Shown piece after piece: positions 1 through 5,895 of a DNA stretch of 6,596 nucleotides. Position 1 is the first letter of the stretch; each line of letters starts with the position of its first letter. The stretch comes from Anaerolineaceae bacterium. GTDB lineage: Bacteria; Chloroflexota; Anaerolineae; Anaerolineales; Anaerolineaceae. The position numbers and the translations under genes are program-made. The DNA is taken from assembly GCA_003158355.1 (NCBI GenBank), contig PMIV01000241.1, positions 1-6,596 on the forward strand. Reading direction: 5' to 3'. The notes under the pieces were generated by a model. That model made no database searches. It was not told the DNA's origin and was given only the letters and a program-made list of their open reading frames with translations.

Positions 1-1
1 A

Positions 2-1033
2 TACCACTTTGCACGCGGCGCCTCGGACATGAAAGGTCAACTTTGGTCCACGATCAGCGCAGTTGAATCGATAATAAAAACAGGGGAATTCCCGGTTAAC
101 ATAAAGTTTGTTTTTGAAGGTGAAGAGGAAATTGGCTCCCTGCATTTTCTGAACTTTGTTGAAGAAAACAAGGAACTGCTACGCTCCACTGTCTGCCTCA
201 ATCCTGATGCCGGCATGGTCAACGCCAACACGCCAACAATTGTCTATGGTCTGCGTGGTCTGGCTTACTTTGAATTAAAGGTATTTGGCCCCGCTCATGA
301 CTTGCATTCCGGTTCTTTTGGAGGTGTTATTCATAACCCTGCCCAGGTAATGGCCGAATTCATTGCTGGACTGCATGACGATCAAAATCGCATCACGCTG
401 CCCGATTTTTATAAGAGTGTTCGCCCATTGTCCACTGAAGAACGAAGTGAATTAGCCCGCCTCAATTTAGGCGATGAGGTTTATCTTCAACAAACCTCCG
501 TCCCCGCGCTTTGGGGTGAAAAAGGGTATACCAGTCTGGAAAGGACAGGAGCGCGGCCAACCTTGGAAATTAATGGCCTGCTCTCCGGCTTCACTGGTGA
601 AGGCTCCAAGACGATCATTCCGGCATGGGCAATGGCAAAAATATCCACCCGCCTGGTTCCTGACCAGGATCCGGAAGAGGTCCATCAACAATTCATTGCC
701 TATCTCGAAAAACATATGCCGAAAACGGTTAAATATGAGCTTAAAATGCTCAGCGGCGGTAAACCGAGCATTTCCGATACAAAATCAGCCGAGTCCCTGG
801 CTTTCGCCAAAGCGCTGCAATCCGTTTGGGGAACTGCTCCAATCTACAAACGTGAAGGCGGGAGTATCTCGGTTGTCGCGGATCTGCAGGAATCACTTGG
901 GATCGATTCCATTCTTAGCGGCTTTGGTCTACCCGACGACAATATCCACGCTCCGAATGAGCGATTGCATTTGCCTACCTGGTATAAAGGCATTGATTCA
1001 TTAATCCATTTCTTTTTCAACGTAAAGAAGTAA
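2..1033 (+). CDS. M20 family metallopeptidase (dipeptidase-like), 5' end missing
   Basis: C-terminal three quarters or so of a zinc-dependent M20 (ArgE/DapE/carnosinase-like) hydrolase, which cleaves amide bonds in dipeptides or N-acyl amino acids; it is probably cytoplasmic, with no membrane segment in the visible part. The reading frame is open to the left edge: codons before the ATG at 29 read YHFARGASD and continue into MKGQ, which is the conserved family motif carrying the bridging metal ligand Asp (codon 26-28). That ATG is therefore internal and the true start lies upstream, with the first His-x-Asp motif also missing. Further expected residues are present: the catalytic and metal Glu pair in FEGEEEIGS (125-130), the metal Asp in LNPDAG (206-208), the HDLHSG motif opening the dimerisation lid domain (296-307), and the last metal His in NIHAPNE (947-949). 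The catalytic set looks intact. The lid domain then covers roughly 250-620. The stop is 2 bases before the next gene, suggesting cotranscription. Substrate cannot be told from sequence; the FEGEEE and HDLHSG pattern favours the dipeptidase/carnosinase-like branch over DapE or ArgE. Confidence 0.93.
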   Translation, partial: YHFARGASDMKGQLWSTISAVESIIKTGEFPVNIKFVFEGEEEIGSLHFLNFVEENKELLRSTVCLNPDAGMVNANTPTIVYGLRGLAYFELKVFGPAHDLHSGSFGGVIHNPAQVMAEFIAGLHDDQNRITLPDFYKSVRPLSTEERSELARLNLGDEVYLQQTSVPALWGEKGYTSLERTGARPTLEINGLLSGFTGEGSKTIIPAWAMAKISTRLVPDQDPEEVHQQFIAYLEKHMPKTVKYELKMLSGGKPSISDTKSAESLAFAKALQSVWGTAPIYKREGGSISVVADLQESLGIDSILSGFGLPDDNIHAPNERLHLPTWYKGIDSLIHFFFNVKK

Positions 1034-1035
1034 CC

Positions 1036-1923
1036 ATGAGCACAGACAAACTAAAACTTCCCTCATATGGCGGTCAAGCTTTAATGGAAGGAGTCCTCAT
1101 GAGAGGCTCCCATTATTTATCCGCAGCCGTACGTGATCCTTCTGGAAAAATAATCGTCCAAAGTGAAAAACTTGGCGGAATTTATGCTTCTTCCATAGTA
1201 AAAATACCGTTCTTACGCGGTCTGGTCATCCTTTGGGATGCGATTGGATTGGGAACCAAGTATTTAACTTTTTCTGCCAATGTGCAAACTGGAGAAGACG
1301 AAAAAATCGAAGGTCCGGCATTAACCATAACCGTACTGATCTCTTTCGCAATTGGGATCGGACTTTTCTTTCTGGCTCCTGCTGCAATCGTGCAGCTTTT
1401 CCAACACTGGTTAACTATCAACTCTTTCGTGGGTAATTTGATCGAAGGCCTGATCCGGCTTGTGTTTGTCATTGGCTACATGTGGGCTGTCGGTAAAATG
1501 CCAGATATTCACCGTGTTTTTATGTATCACGGTTCAGAACATAAAACGATCAATGCCTTTGAAAGCGGTTCAGAATTGACTCCTGAAAAAGTAAGTCTAT
1601 TCTCTCTGCAGCATCCCCGTTGCGGAACCGGGTTTGTGCTGATTGTAGTGGTCTTTTCTGTGATCATCTTTGCTCTTCTGGGACCTCTCTCGATCTTTTG
1701 GCGCCTGGCTACCCGAGTTCTGCTTCTCCCCATCATAATCATGTTGTCTTATGAATATATGCGATTTCTGGCAAATCATCTGGATAATTCATTTATTCGC
1801 ATATTAGAAGCTCCAAATTTGGCGATGCAGCGGTTGACCACGGCTGAACCTACTCTGGAGATGCTGGAAGTTGCCATCACTGCCTTTAAAAGTATGTATG
1901 ACCAGGAAAATGCGGCTGGCTGA
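1036..1923 (+). CDS. DUF1385 family (YqhQ-like) multi-pass membrane protein
   Basis: 295-residue protein of the DUF1385 family (B. subtilis YqhQ, described as a predicted metal-dependent enzyme); its function is not established. The N-terminus has the family signature YGGQALMEGVLMRG (residues 11-24). Hydrophobic segments are seen at about 95-122, 133-151, 199-217 and 226-242, so it should sit in the cytoplasmic membrane. Between the second and third comes the most conserved stretch: MYHGSEHKTINAFESG (163-178) and HPRCGTGF (193-200), with His165, His169, Glu168, His193 and Cys196 as candidate metal or catalytic residues. This is the usual length for the family and nothing looks broken. The ATG start lies 2 bases after the peptidase stop, with a weak AAGAAG purine run just before it (1025-1030), so translation may be coupled to the upstream gene. 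Family assignment is confident; any activity is inference. Confidence 0.93.
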   Translation: MSTDKLKLPSYGGQALMEGVLMRGSHYLSAAVRDPSGKIIVQSEKLGGIYASSIVKIPFLRGLVILWDAIGLGTKYLTFSANVQTGEDEKIEGPALTITVLISFAIGIGLFFLAPAAIVQLFQHWLTINSFVGNLIEGLIRLVFVIGYMWAVGKMPDIHRVFMYHGSEHKTINAFESGSELTPEKVSLFSLQHPRCGTGFVLIVVVFSVIIFALLGPLSIFWRLATRVLLLPIIIMLSYEYMRFLANHLDNSFIRILEAPNLAMQRLTTAEPTLEMLEVAITAFKSMYDQENAAG

Positions 1924-1937
1924 AAAGAAAGATACGA

Positions 1938-2474
1938 ATGAAAACATGGCAGATATTACTTAGCGGAGTTTTCATTGGCCTTATCACAGGAGGAGCGATA
2001 TTCTTGATCGCTTCTCCTCATAACGGGGCAAAAATTGAATTTATTTCACCCACCCAATCTCAAAATGTAACTGTTTCTGTAACCGGCATGGTAAACCATC
2101 CCGGGCTTTACACATTACCTGTTGGTTCGCGGGTAAACGATGCCATTCTGGCTGCCGGGGGGTCTCAAAGCGATGCAAAATTGGATGGAATAAACCTGGC
2201 AGAAGTTCTGGAAGACAGCGAACAAATAAATGTTCCTTCCACAAAAACCGAGATCCCTGCGAATACTGGCATAACTCAAGGTAAAATAAATATCAATCAA
2301 GCCACCCTTGCAGAGCTGGATTCACTCCCCGGCATCGGCGCAGAAAAAGCACAGGCAATCATTGACTTTCGTACGAATAATGGGAACTTTGCTTCCATTG
2401 AGGATTTGCTTTCGGTTCCGGGTTTTGGACCTTCCATCTTTGAGTCAATCAAGGAATTAATCGACGTTAAGTAA
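1938..2474 (+). CDS. comEA: ComEA-like membrane-anchored DNA-binding protein (SLBB + helix-hairpin-helix)
   Basis: 178-residue protein with the ComEA architecture. One N-terminal hydrophobic segment (residues 7-25) would anchor it in the membrane with the rest outside. An SLBB domain follows (about 44-100; VSVTGMVNHPGLYTLPVGSR, then the AILAAGG turn), then a short linker, then a C-terminal helix-hairpin-helix pair. The domain starts with KININQATLAELDSLPGIG (116-134), and the second hairpin is LLSVPGFGPSIFESI (157-171). In competent bacteria ComEA binds double-stranded DNA at the cell surface and passes it to the ComEC channel. No comEC, comEB or other competence gene is visible here, so a role in transformation is inferred from family alone. 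The ATG is preceded by a purine-rich AAAAGAAAGA run (1924-1933) and lies 14 bases after the DUF1385 stop. A stable hairpin lies over codons 17-27 (separate entry). Confidence 0.9.
   Translation: MKTWQILLSGVFIGLITGGAIFLIASPHNGAKIEFISPTQSQNVTVSVTGMVNHPGLYTLPVGSRVNDAILAAGGSQSDAKLDGINLAEVLEDSEQINVPSTKTEIPANTGITQGKININQATLAELDSLPGIGAEKAQAIIDFRTNNGNFASIEDLLSVPGFGPSIFESIKELIDVK
1988..2018 (+). repeat. Inverted repeat (12-bp stem, 7-nt loop) inside 5' end of comEA
   Basis: Arms AGGAGGAGCGAT (1988-1999) and ATCGCTTCTCCT (2007-2018) pair along all 12 positions, with a single G-U wobble (1993 with 2013), around the loop ATTCTTG. In RNA this should be a strong hairpin. It lies in codons for the membrane segment of ComEA. 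The left arm contains a perfect Shine-Dalgarno-like AGGAGG (1988-1993), 10 bases ahead of a TTG (2004-2006) that is in frame with comEA. There is no T-run after it, so it is not a normal terminator. It may be a chance product of Gly-Gly-Ala and Ala-Ser-Pro codons; no function is shown. Confidence 0.6.
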
Positions 2475-2481
2475 GTGAAAT

Positions 2482-2487
2482 GGAGAA
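2482..2487 (+). promoter_or_regulatory. Ribosome binding site of yqeY
   Basis: GGAGAA lies three bases before the ATG at 2491, in the 16-base gap after comEA. It is one of the clearer Shine-Dalgarno matches in the cluster and supports this start. The spacing is somewhat short. An ATG overlapping it at 2480 is in another frame and is not a start of this protein. Confidence 0.6.
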
Positions 2488-2490
2488 TTT

Positions 2491-2943
2491 ATGGATGTTT
2501 CTTTGAAAGAAAAATTTAATACACTTCTTCACGAAGCTATAAAAAGCAAAGACGAAGTAACTCGCGATACCATGAGAATGATACTCACGAACCTCAAATT
2601 AGCCGAAGTAGAAAAGAAACAGGTACTGGATGACAACGCTGTACTTGCTCTTATTCAAAAAGAAATTAAAATGCGGCATGAATCGATTGAGGACTTTAAG
2701 AAAGGTAATCGTCTCGACCTGGTAAGCCGGTCAGAAGAAGAAATTAAAGTATTGGAACAATTCTTACCCAAACAACTTTCTGACGCCGAGATTAAAGAAA
2801 TCATTCAAAGTGCCATTTCAGAGGTCGGAGCGACAGCAATTTCTGATATGGGTAAAGTAATGAAAGTTGCTCTTCCTAAGATCCAAGGGAAAGCCGCTTC
2901 AGATCGGGTAAGCAGCTTTGTTAAAGAAATGCTACAAAAATAA
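2491..2943 (+). CDS. yqeY: YqeY family protein (GatB C-terminal-like domain)
   Basis: 150-residue, single-domain cytoplasmic protein of the YqeY family, homologous to the tRNA-binding tail of GatB, a subunit of the tRNA-dependent amidotransferase that makes Gln-tRNA or Asn-tRNA. Its own role is not settled; tRNA binding is inferred from the homology. Recognisable family blocks are the N-terminal helices with RDTMRMILTNLKLAEVEKK (residues 25-43), the ALIQKEIKMRHESIEDFKKG block (53-72), EEEIKVLEQFLPKQLS (82-97), and DMGKVMKVALPKIQGKA (119-135). The length is the standard one for the family. It ends 2 bases before the GTG start of pgpH, so the two are very likely cotranscribed and perhaps translationally coupled. 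In many Firmicutes yqeY sits near the phoH-pgpH-ybeY-dgkA run, which agrees with the layout here. Confidence 0.93.
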   Translation: MDVSLKEKFNTLLHEAIKSKDEVTRDTMRMILTNLKLAEVEKKQVLDDNAVLALIQKEIKMRHESIEDFKKGNRLDLVSRSEEEIKVLEQFLPKQLSDAEIKEIIQSAISEVGATAISDMGKVMKVALPKIQGKAASDRVSSFVKEMLQK

Positions 2944-2945
2944 AA

Positions 2946-5054
2946 GTGCCAAATTTCTTTCATAATTGGTTCAGAACACTTATATCACGGCAGTTTTATC
3001 GCAGTGGCTTATTGATTGCTGCTGCAATATTATCATTTGCTGCTTTGGTTTTGCCCATCGAACTAAGACCAAGTTCTTATCCGTTACAAGCTGGGGCGGT
3101 TTCGAATACCGATATTACAGCACCATTTACTGCCTCTTTTGATAGCAAAGCCCTGACCCAAAAAGCCAAGGATGATGCCTCAAATTCAATTTCTCCGGTT
3201 TACTTTGCTTCTGATCCGGCGATCACACGTACCCAGATCGATAATCTGCATATTGTTTTAAATTACCTTGACACGGTTCGCGCTGACTCATTAGCCACTT
3301 CAGATCAAAAATTAGCCGACCTCGCTGCCATTGACTCCATCTCTCTATCATCAGACTCAGCAGAACAGGTAATACAACTCACAGATACTGACTGGAAAGC
3401 GGTCGAACAAGAATCACTTTCAATTCTTGAGCAAATAATGCGCAAGAATATTCGTGATTATCAAATTCAAGATAACCGCGCCTCTATTCCCAATTTGATC
3501 AATCTTTCATTTTCAGACTCGCAATCCAAGTTAATTCAAGAACTGGTTTCCCCACTCATTGTTGCCAACAGCCTTTATTCTGAAAATGATACGCAAATCG
3601 CCCGAGATGCTGCAATTTCATCCGTCAAAACGGTTAAGTCTAACTATATTCAAGGACAAGCCATCGTTTTACGTGGACAAATCATTTCCGCCGAGCAATT
3701 TGAGGCACTCGGGTATTATGGATTTGTGAAACCCCAAAATAAATTTAGCGAACTGATCTCACCACTTCTGATAATTCTACTATTGACCGGTTTTATTTCA
3801 CTCTACTTTCAGAGAAGAAAAATTTACCCGATCTCCGATCTTCGCAGCCTGACTTTGATCTCGGTTACCTATATTATTTTCTTGTTCGCAGCACGCGCAA
3901 TCGTTCCCAATCGGGCAATTTTACCCTATTTGTTTCCTTTGCCTGCATTTGCCATGATGCTGGCAACCTTATTCAACCTGGAAATATCCATTGCCTTTAC
4001 CCTGGTCATCAGCGTTTTAGCTGGATTTGGGCTTTCTAATTCTCTTGAACTTACAATTTTCTATTTGTTTACAAGCTTAATTGGAGCACTGGTACTCGGC
4101 AAAGGCAGGCGTGTCTCATCGTTCTTCTGGGCCGGGATCTTATCTGCTCTTTGCGGCAGTATTATAATTATTACATATCGTTTTTTGGACAATACAACCG
4201 ATCTCTTGGGAATTGCCACCCTGACCGGGGTTTCATTACTCAACGGCATCGCCAGTGCCAGTCTGGCATTGTTCTTCCAATTTCTCGCTTCTCAAATTCT
4301 TGGTCTAACTACGCCATTGAATCTTTTGGAAATTTCAAGGCCGGATAATCCATTGCTTCAATTTATCCTGCAAAACGCGCCAGGTACTTACCAGCATTCA
4401 TTGCAAGTATCCAATCTGGCTGAGCAGGGAGCAAAAGCAATTGGTGCTGACCAATTGGTAACCCGTGTCGGAGCACTTTATCACGATTGCGGTAAAGCAG
4501 TAAATGCCAGCTTTTTCATAGAAAATCAAATTCCGGGAAAATTGAATTCTCACGAGGATATTGATCCTTCATTGGCAGCGAAAACGATCATCACCCATGT
4601 TCAAAATGGCATCGCCCTTGCTGATAAACATCATCTGCCGCCTCGCATAAAAGACTTCATTCGCGAGCATCACGGAACTCGTCTGGCTCAATATCAATTT
4701 AACCGCGCACTTGATTTGGTAAATGGAGATCGCTCTAAAATAAATGAGGCTCTTTTCCATTATCCCGGTCCTAAACCGCGCTCAAAAGAAACTGCTTTGC
4801 TTATGTTGGCGGATGGCTGCGAAGCCAGAGCTCGAGCCGAGTTACCCAAAACGGATGAGGAATTGAGATCTTTGATCAAGAAAGTGATCGATGGTTGTAT
4901 TCAAGAAGGTCAACTAGAGGATTCCAATTTGACGCTGAAAGACCTTAATATCATTTCAGATGCGTTTTTCCGGATCATGTTGAATACACATCATCCGCGG
5001 TTAATTTATCCGGAGCCCAAACCACTTATTATCGAAAATGGTTCAAAAAATTAG
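2946..5054 (+). CDS. pgpH: PgpH-type 7TM-HD cyclic di-AMP phosphodiesterase
   Basis: 702-residue membrane protein of the 7TMR-HDED / 7TM / HD family. Family members hydrolyse the second messenger c-di-AMP to pApA and so set potassium and osmolyte balance and wall stress responses. The order is an N-terminal membrane segment (about 20-38), a large extracytoplasmic domain (about 45-265), a block of further membrane segments (from about 268, with clear ones near 301-318, 325-342, 347-362, 369-385, 393-411 and 428-450), then a cytoplasmic HD domain (about 475-690). The HD metal residues are present: His484 (PGTYQHSL), His513-Asp514 (YHDCGK), His551 (ITHV), His575-His576 (REHHGT) and Asp623 (MLADGCEA). 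FFIENQ and YPGPKPRSKE are also typical. Cys replaces the usual Ile or Leu in HD-x-GK, which should not affect metal binding. The GTG start is chosen because the frame meets a stop at 2922-2924 with no start codon after it. No clear Shine-Dalgarno precedes it, so coupling to yqeY is likely. A complete active site argues that it is functional. Confidence 0.95.
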   Translation: MPNFFHNWFRTLISRQFYRSGLLIAAAILSFAALVLPIELRPSSYPLQAGAVSNTDITAPFTASFDSKALTQKAKDDASNSISPVYFASDPAITRTQIDNLHIVLNYLDTVRADSLATSDQKLADLAAIDSISLSSDSAEQVIQLTDTDWKAVEQESLSILEQIMRKNIRDYQIQDNRASIPNLINLSFSDSQSKLIQELVSPLIVANSLYSENDTQIARDAAISSVKTVKSNYIQGQAIVLRGQIISAEQFEALGYYGFVKPQNKFSELISPLLIILLLTGFISLYFQRRKIYPISDLRSLTLISVTYIIFLFAARAIVPNRAILPYLFPLPAFAMMLATLFNLEISIAFTLVISVLAGFGLSNSLELTIFYLFTSLIGALVLGKGRRVSSFFWAGILSALCGSIIIITYRFLDNTTDLLGIATLTGVSLLNGIASASLALFFQFLASQILGLTTPLNLLEISRPDNPLLQFILQNAPGTYQHSLQVSNLAEQGAKAIGADQLVTRVGALYHDCGKAVNASFFIENQIPGKLNSHEDIDPSLAAKTIITHVQNGIALADKHHLPPRIKDFIREHHGTRLAQYQFNRALDLVNGDRSKINEALFHYPGPKPRSKETALLMLADGCEARARAELPKTDEELRSLIKKVIDGCIQEGQLEDSNLTLKDLNIISDAFFRIMLNTHHPRLIYPEPKPLIIENGSKN

Positions 5055-5056
5055 CT

Positions 5057-5506
5057 ATGATCTCAATTGAATTTGAAAATATTGCCAGTGATAAATCAAT
5101 AAAAACAATTTTGCAAAAAGCTGCGAAAATTGGTCTTCCTGCTTCGCCAGTTGACTTATCGATTGTGGTTTGTGATGATGATTTTATTCAGAATCTGAAC
5201 AAAGAGTATCGAGATGTGGACCGTCCTACGGACGTACTCTCCTTCCCATCTGACGAAATTGATCCGGGAGATGGAACTCGCTATTTAGGCGATATTATTA
5301 TTTCTTTACCCAGAGCGACAGCGCAGGCGATCGATGCTCATCATCCGGTCGCGGAAGAACTTTCGATGCTGGCCATTCATGGAGTATTACATTTACTCGG
5401 TTATGACCACCACACAGAAACAGAAAAACAGATAATGTGGCAAAAACAAGCGCAATTATTGCTATCCCTGGGTATTACCATGGATAAATTCTCGGGGGAT
5501 GAATAA
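5057..5506 (+). CDS. ybeY: Endoribonuclease YbeY (rRNA maturation factor)
   Basis: 149-residue single-domain zinc protein of the UPF0054/YbeY family, a cytoplasmic endoribonuclease involved in 16S rRNA 3' end maturation and late ribosome quality control. The signature HGVLHLLGYDH supplies the three zinc ligands His108, His112 and His118. The other family blocks are also present: LNKEYRDVDRPTDVLSFP (residues 47-64) and YLGDIIIS (76-83). The length is normal and all key residues are intact. The ATG is 2 bases after the pgpH stop, and only an A-rich tract lies upstream with no good Shine-Dalgarno, so translation is probably coupled to pgpH. The pgpH-ybeY-dgkA order is conserved in many bacteria, which strengthens all three assignments. 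Confidence 0.97.
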   Translation: MISIEFENIASDKSIKTILQKAAKIGLPASPVDLSIVVCDDDFIQNLNKEYRDVDRPTDVLSFPSDEIDPGDGTRYLGDIIISLPRATAQAIDAHHPVAEELSMLAIHGVLHLLGYDHHTETEKQIMWQKQAQLLLSLGITMDKFSGDE

Positions 5507-5509
5507 CCA

Positions 5510-5881
5510 ATGAGCCACAATAAAAACCTTGCCGCTTCTTTCAAGAATGCTTTTCGTGGGCTGATTTCTGTTTATTCTACCCAAAGGAATGCAAAGATCC
5601 ATCTGGGGATGACCCTGATCGTCATTGCCGTAGGTTTTTTATTAAAAATTTCAGCCATTGAATGGCTGGCTGTGTTATTTGCCATCGGTTTTGTCTGGGC
5701 CAGTGAATGTTTCAACACAGCGTTGGAAAAATTAACCGATCTGGTATCTCCGCAATATAACGACCTGGCGAAAATTTCAAAAGATGCAGCGGCAGCTGGG
5801 GTATTGATCGCGGCTATTTCAGCCGCTGCCATTGGGCTCATTATTTTCCTTCCCAAGATCATATCTTTGCTTTTCCACTGA
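5510..5881 (+). CDS. dgkA: DgkA family diacylglycerol / undecaprenol kinase
   Basis: 123-residue integral membrane kinase of the prokaryotic DgkA family. Members phosphorylate diacylglycerol (proteobacterial type) or undecaprenol (Gram-positive type) with ATP, acting at the inner face of the cytoplasmic membrane. Three membrane segments are visible at about 32-48, 50-68 and 94-116, after an amphipathic N-terminal helix with the FKNAFRGL and QRNAKIHL motifs. The catalytic block is ECFNTALEKLTDLVSPQYND followed by LAKISKDAAAAGVL: Glu66, Asn69, Glu73, Asp77, Lys91 and Asp92 are the expected conserved residues. Genomic setting next to pgpH and ybeY, as in Firmicutes, favours undecaprenol over diacylglycerol, but the sequence alone does not decide this. 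The ATG follows the ybeY stop by 3 bases, with a G-run (5494-5498) inside the end of ybeY as the likely ribosome binding site. Confidence 0.94.
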   Translation: MSHNKNLAASFKNAFRGLISVYSTQRNAKIHLGMTLIVIAVGFLLKISAIEWLAVLFAIGFVWASECFNTALEKLTDLVSPQYNDLAKISKDAAAAGVLIAAISAAAIGLIIFLPKIISLLFH

Positions 5882-5885
5882 TCAT

Positions 5886-5891
5886 AGAGGT
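5886..5891 (+). promoter_or_regulatory. Ribosome binding site of the endonuclease IV-like gene
   Basis: AGAGGT, with its last G five bases before the ATG at 5896, in the 14-base gap after dgkA. It is a normally spaced Shine-Dalgarno match and fixes the start of the last gene. No promoter or terminator-like structure is visible in this gap. Confidence 0.6.
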
Positions 5892-5895
5892 GCAA

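Noticed and set aside
29..31. ATG as the start of the M20 peptidase
   Set aside because: The frame is open upstream to the left edge, and the codons before it encode the conserved ARGASD part of the active-site motif, so this Met is internal.
474..1004. 176-codon open frame on the + strand overlapping the M20 gene
   Set aside because: It lies wholly inside the peptidase in another frame, its translation resembles no family I recognise, and the peptidase frame carries all the conserved motifs.
5222..5234. Hairpin CGTCC-TAC-GGACG in ybeY
   Set aside because: A five-base stem falling on the conserved RPTDVLSF codons; explained by protein constraint and chance.
5652..5668. Perfect short palindrome CAGCCATT-G-AATGGCTG in dgkA
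   Set aside because: Only 7-8 bp per arm, inside conserved coding sequence, with no T-run or second copy; likely chance, so not called an operator or terminator.
5786..5829. Inverted GCAGCGGC / GCCGCTGC arms near the end of dgkA, considered as an operon terminator
   Set aside because: The arms come from Ala codons, the loop is nearly 30 bases, and no T-run follows; the stop codon is still 50 bases away.
5572..5895. 107-codon antisense open frame over dgkA
   Set aside because: It mirrors the dgkA coding sequence, has no recognisable motif, and runs against a compact one-strand cluster.
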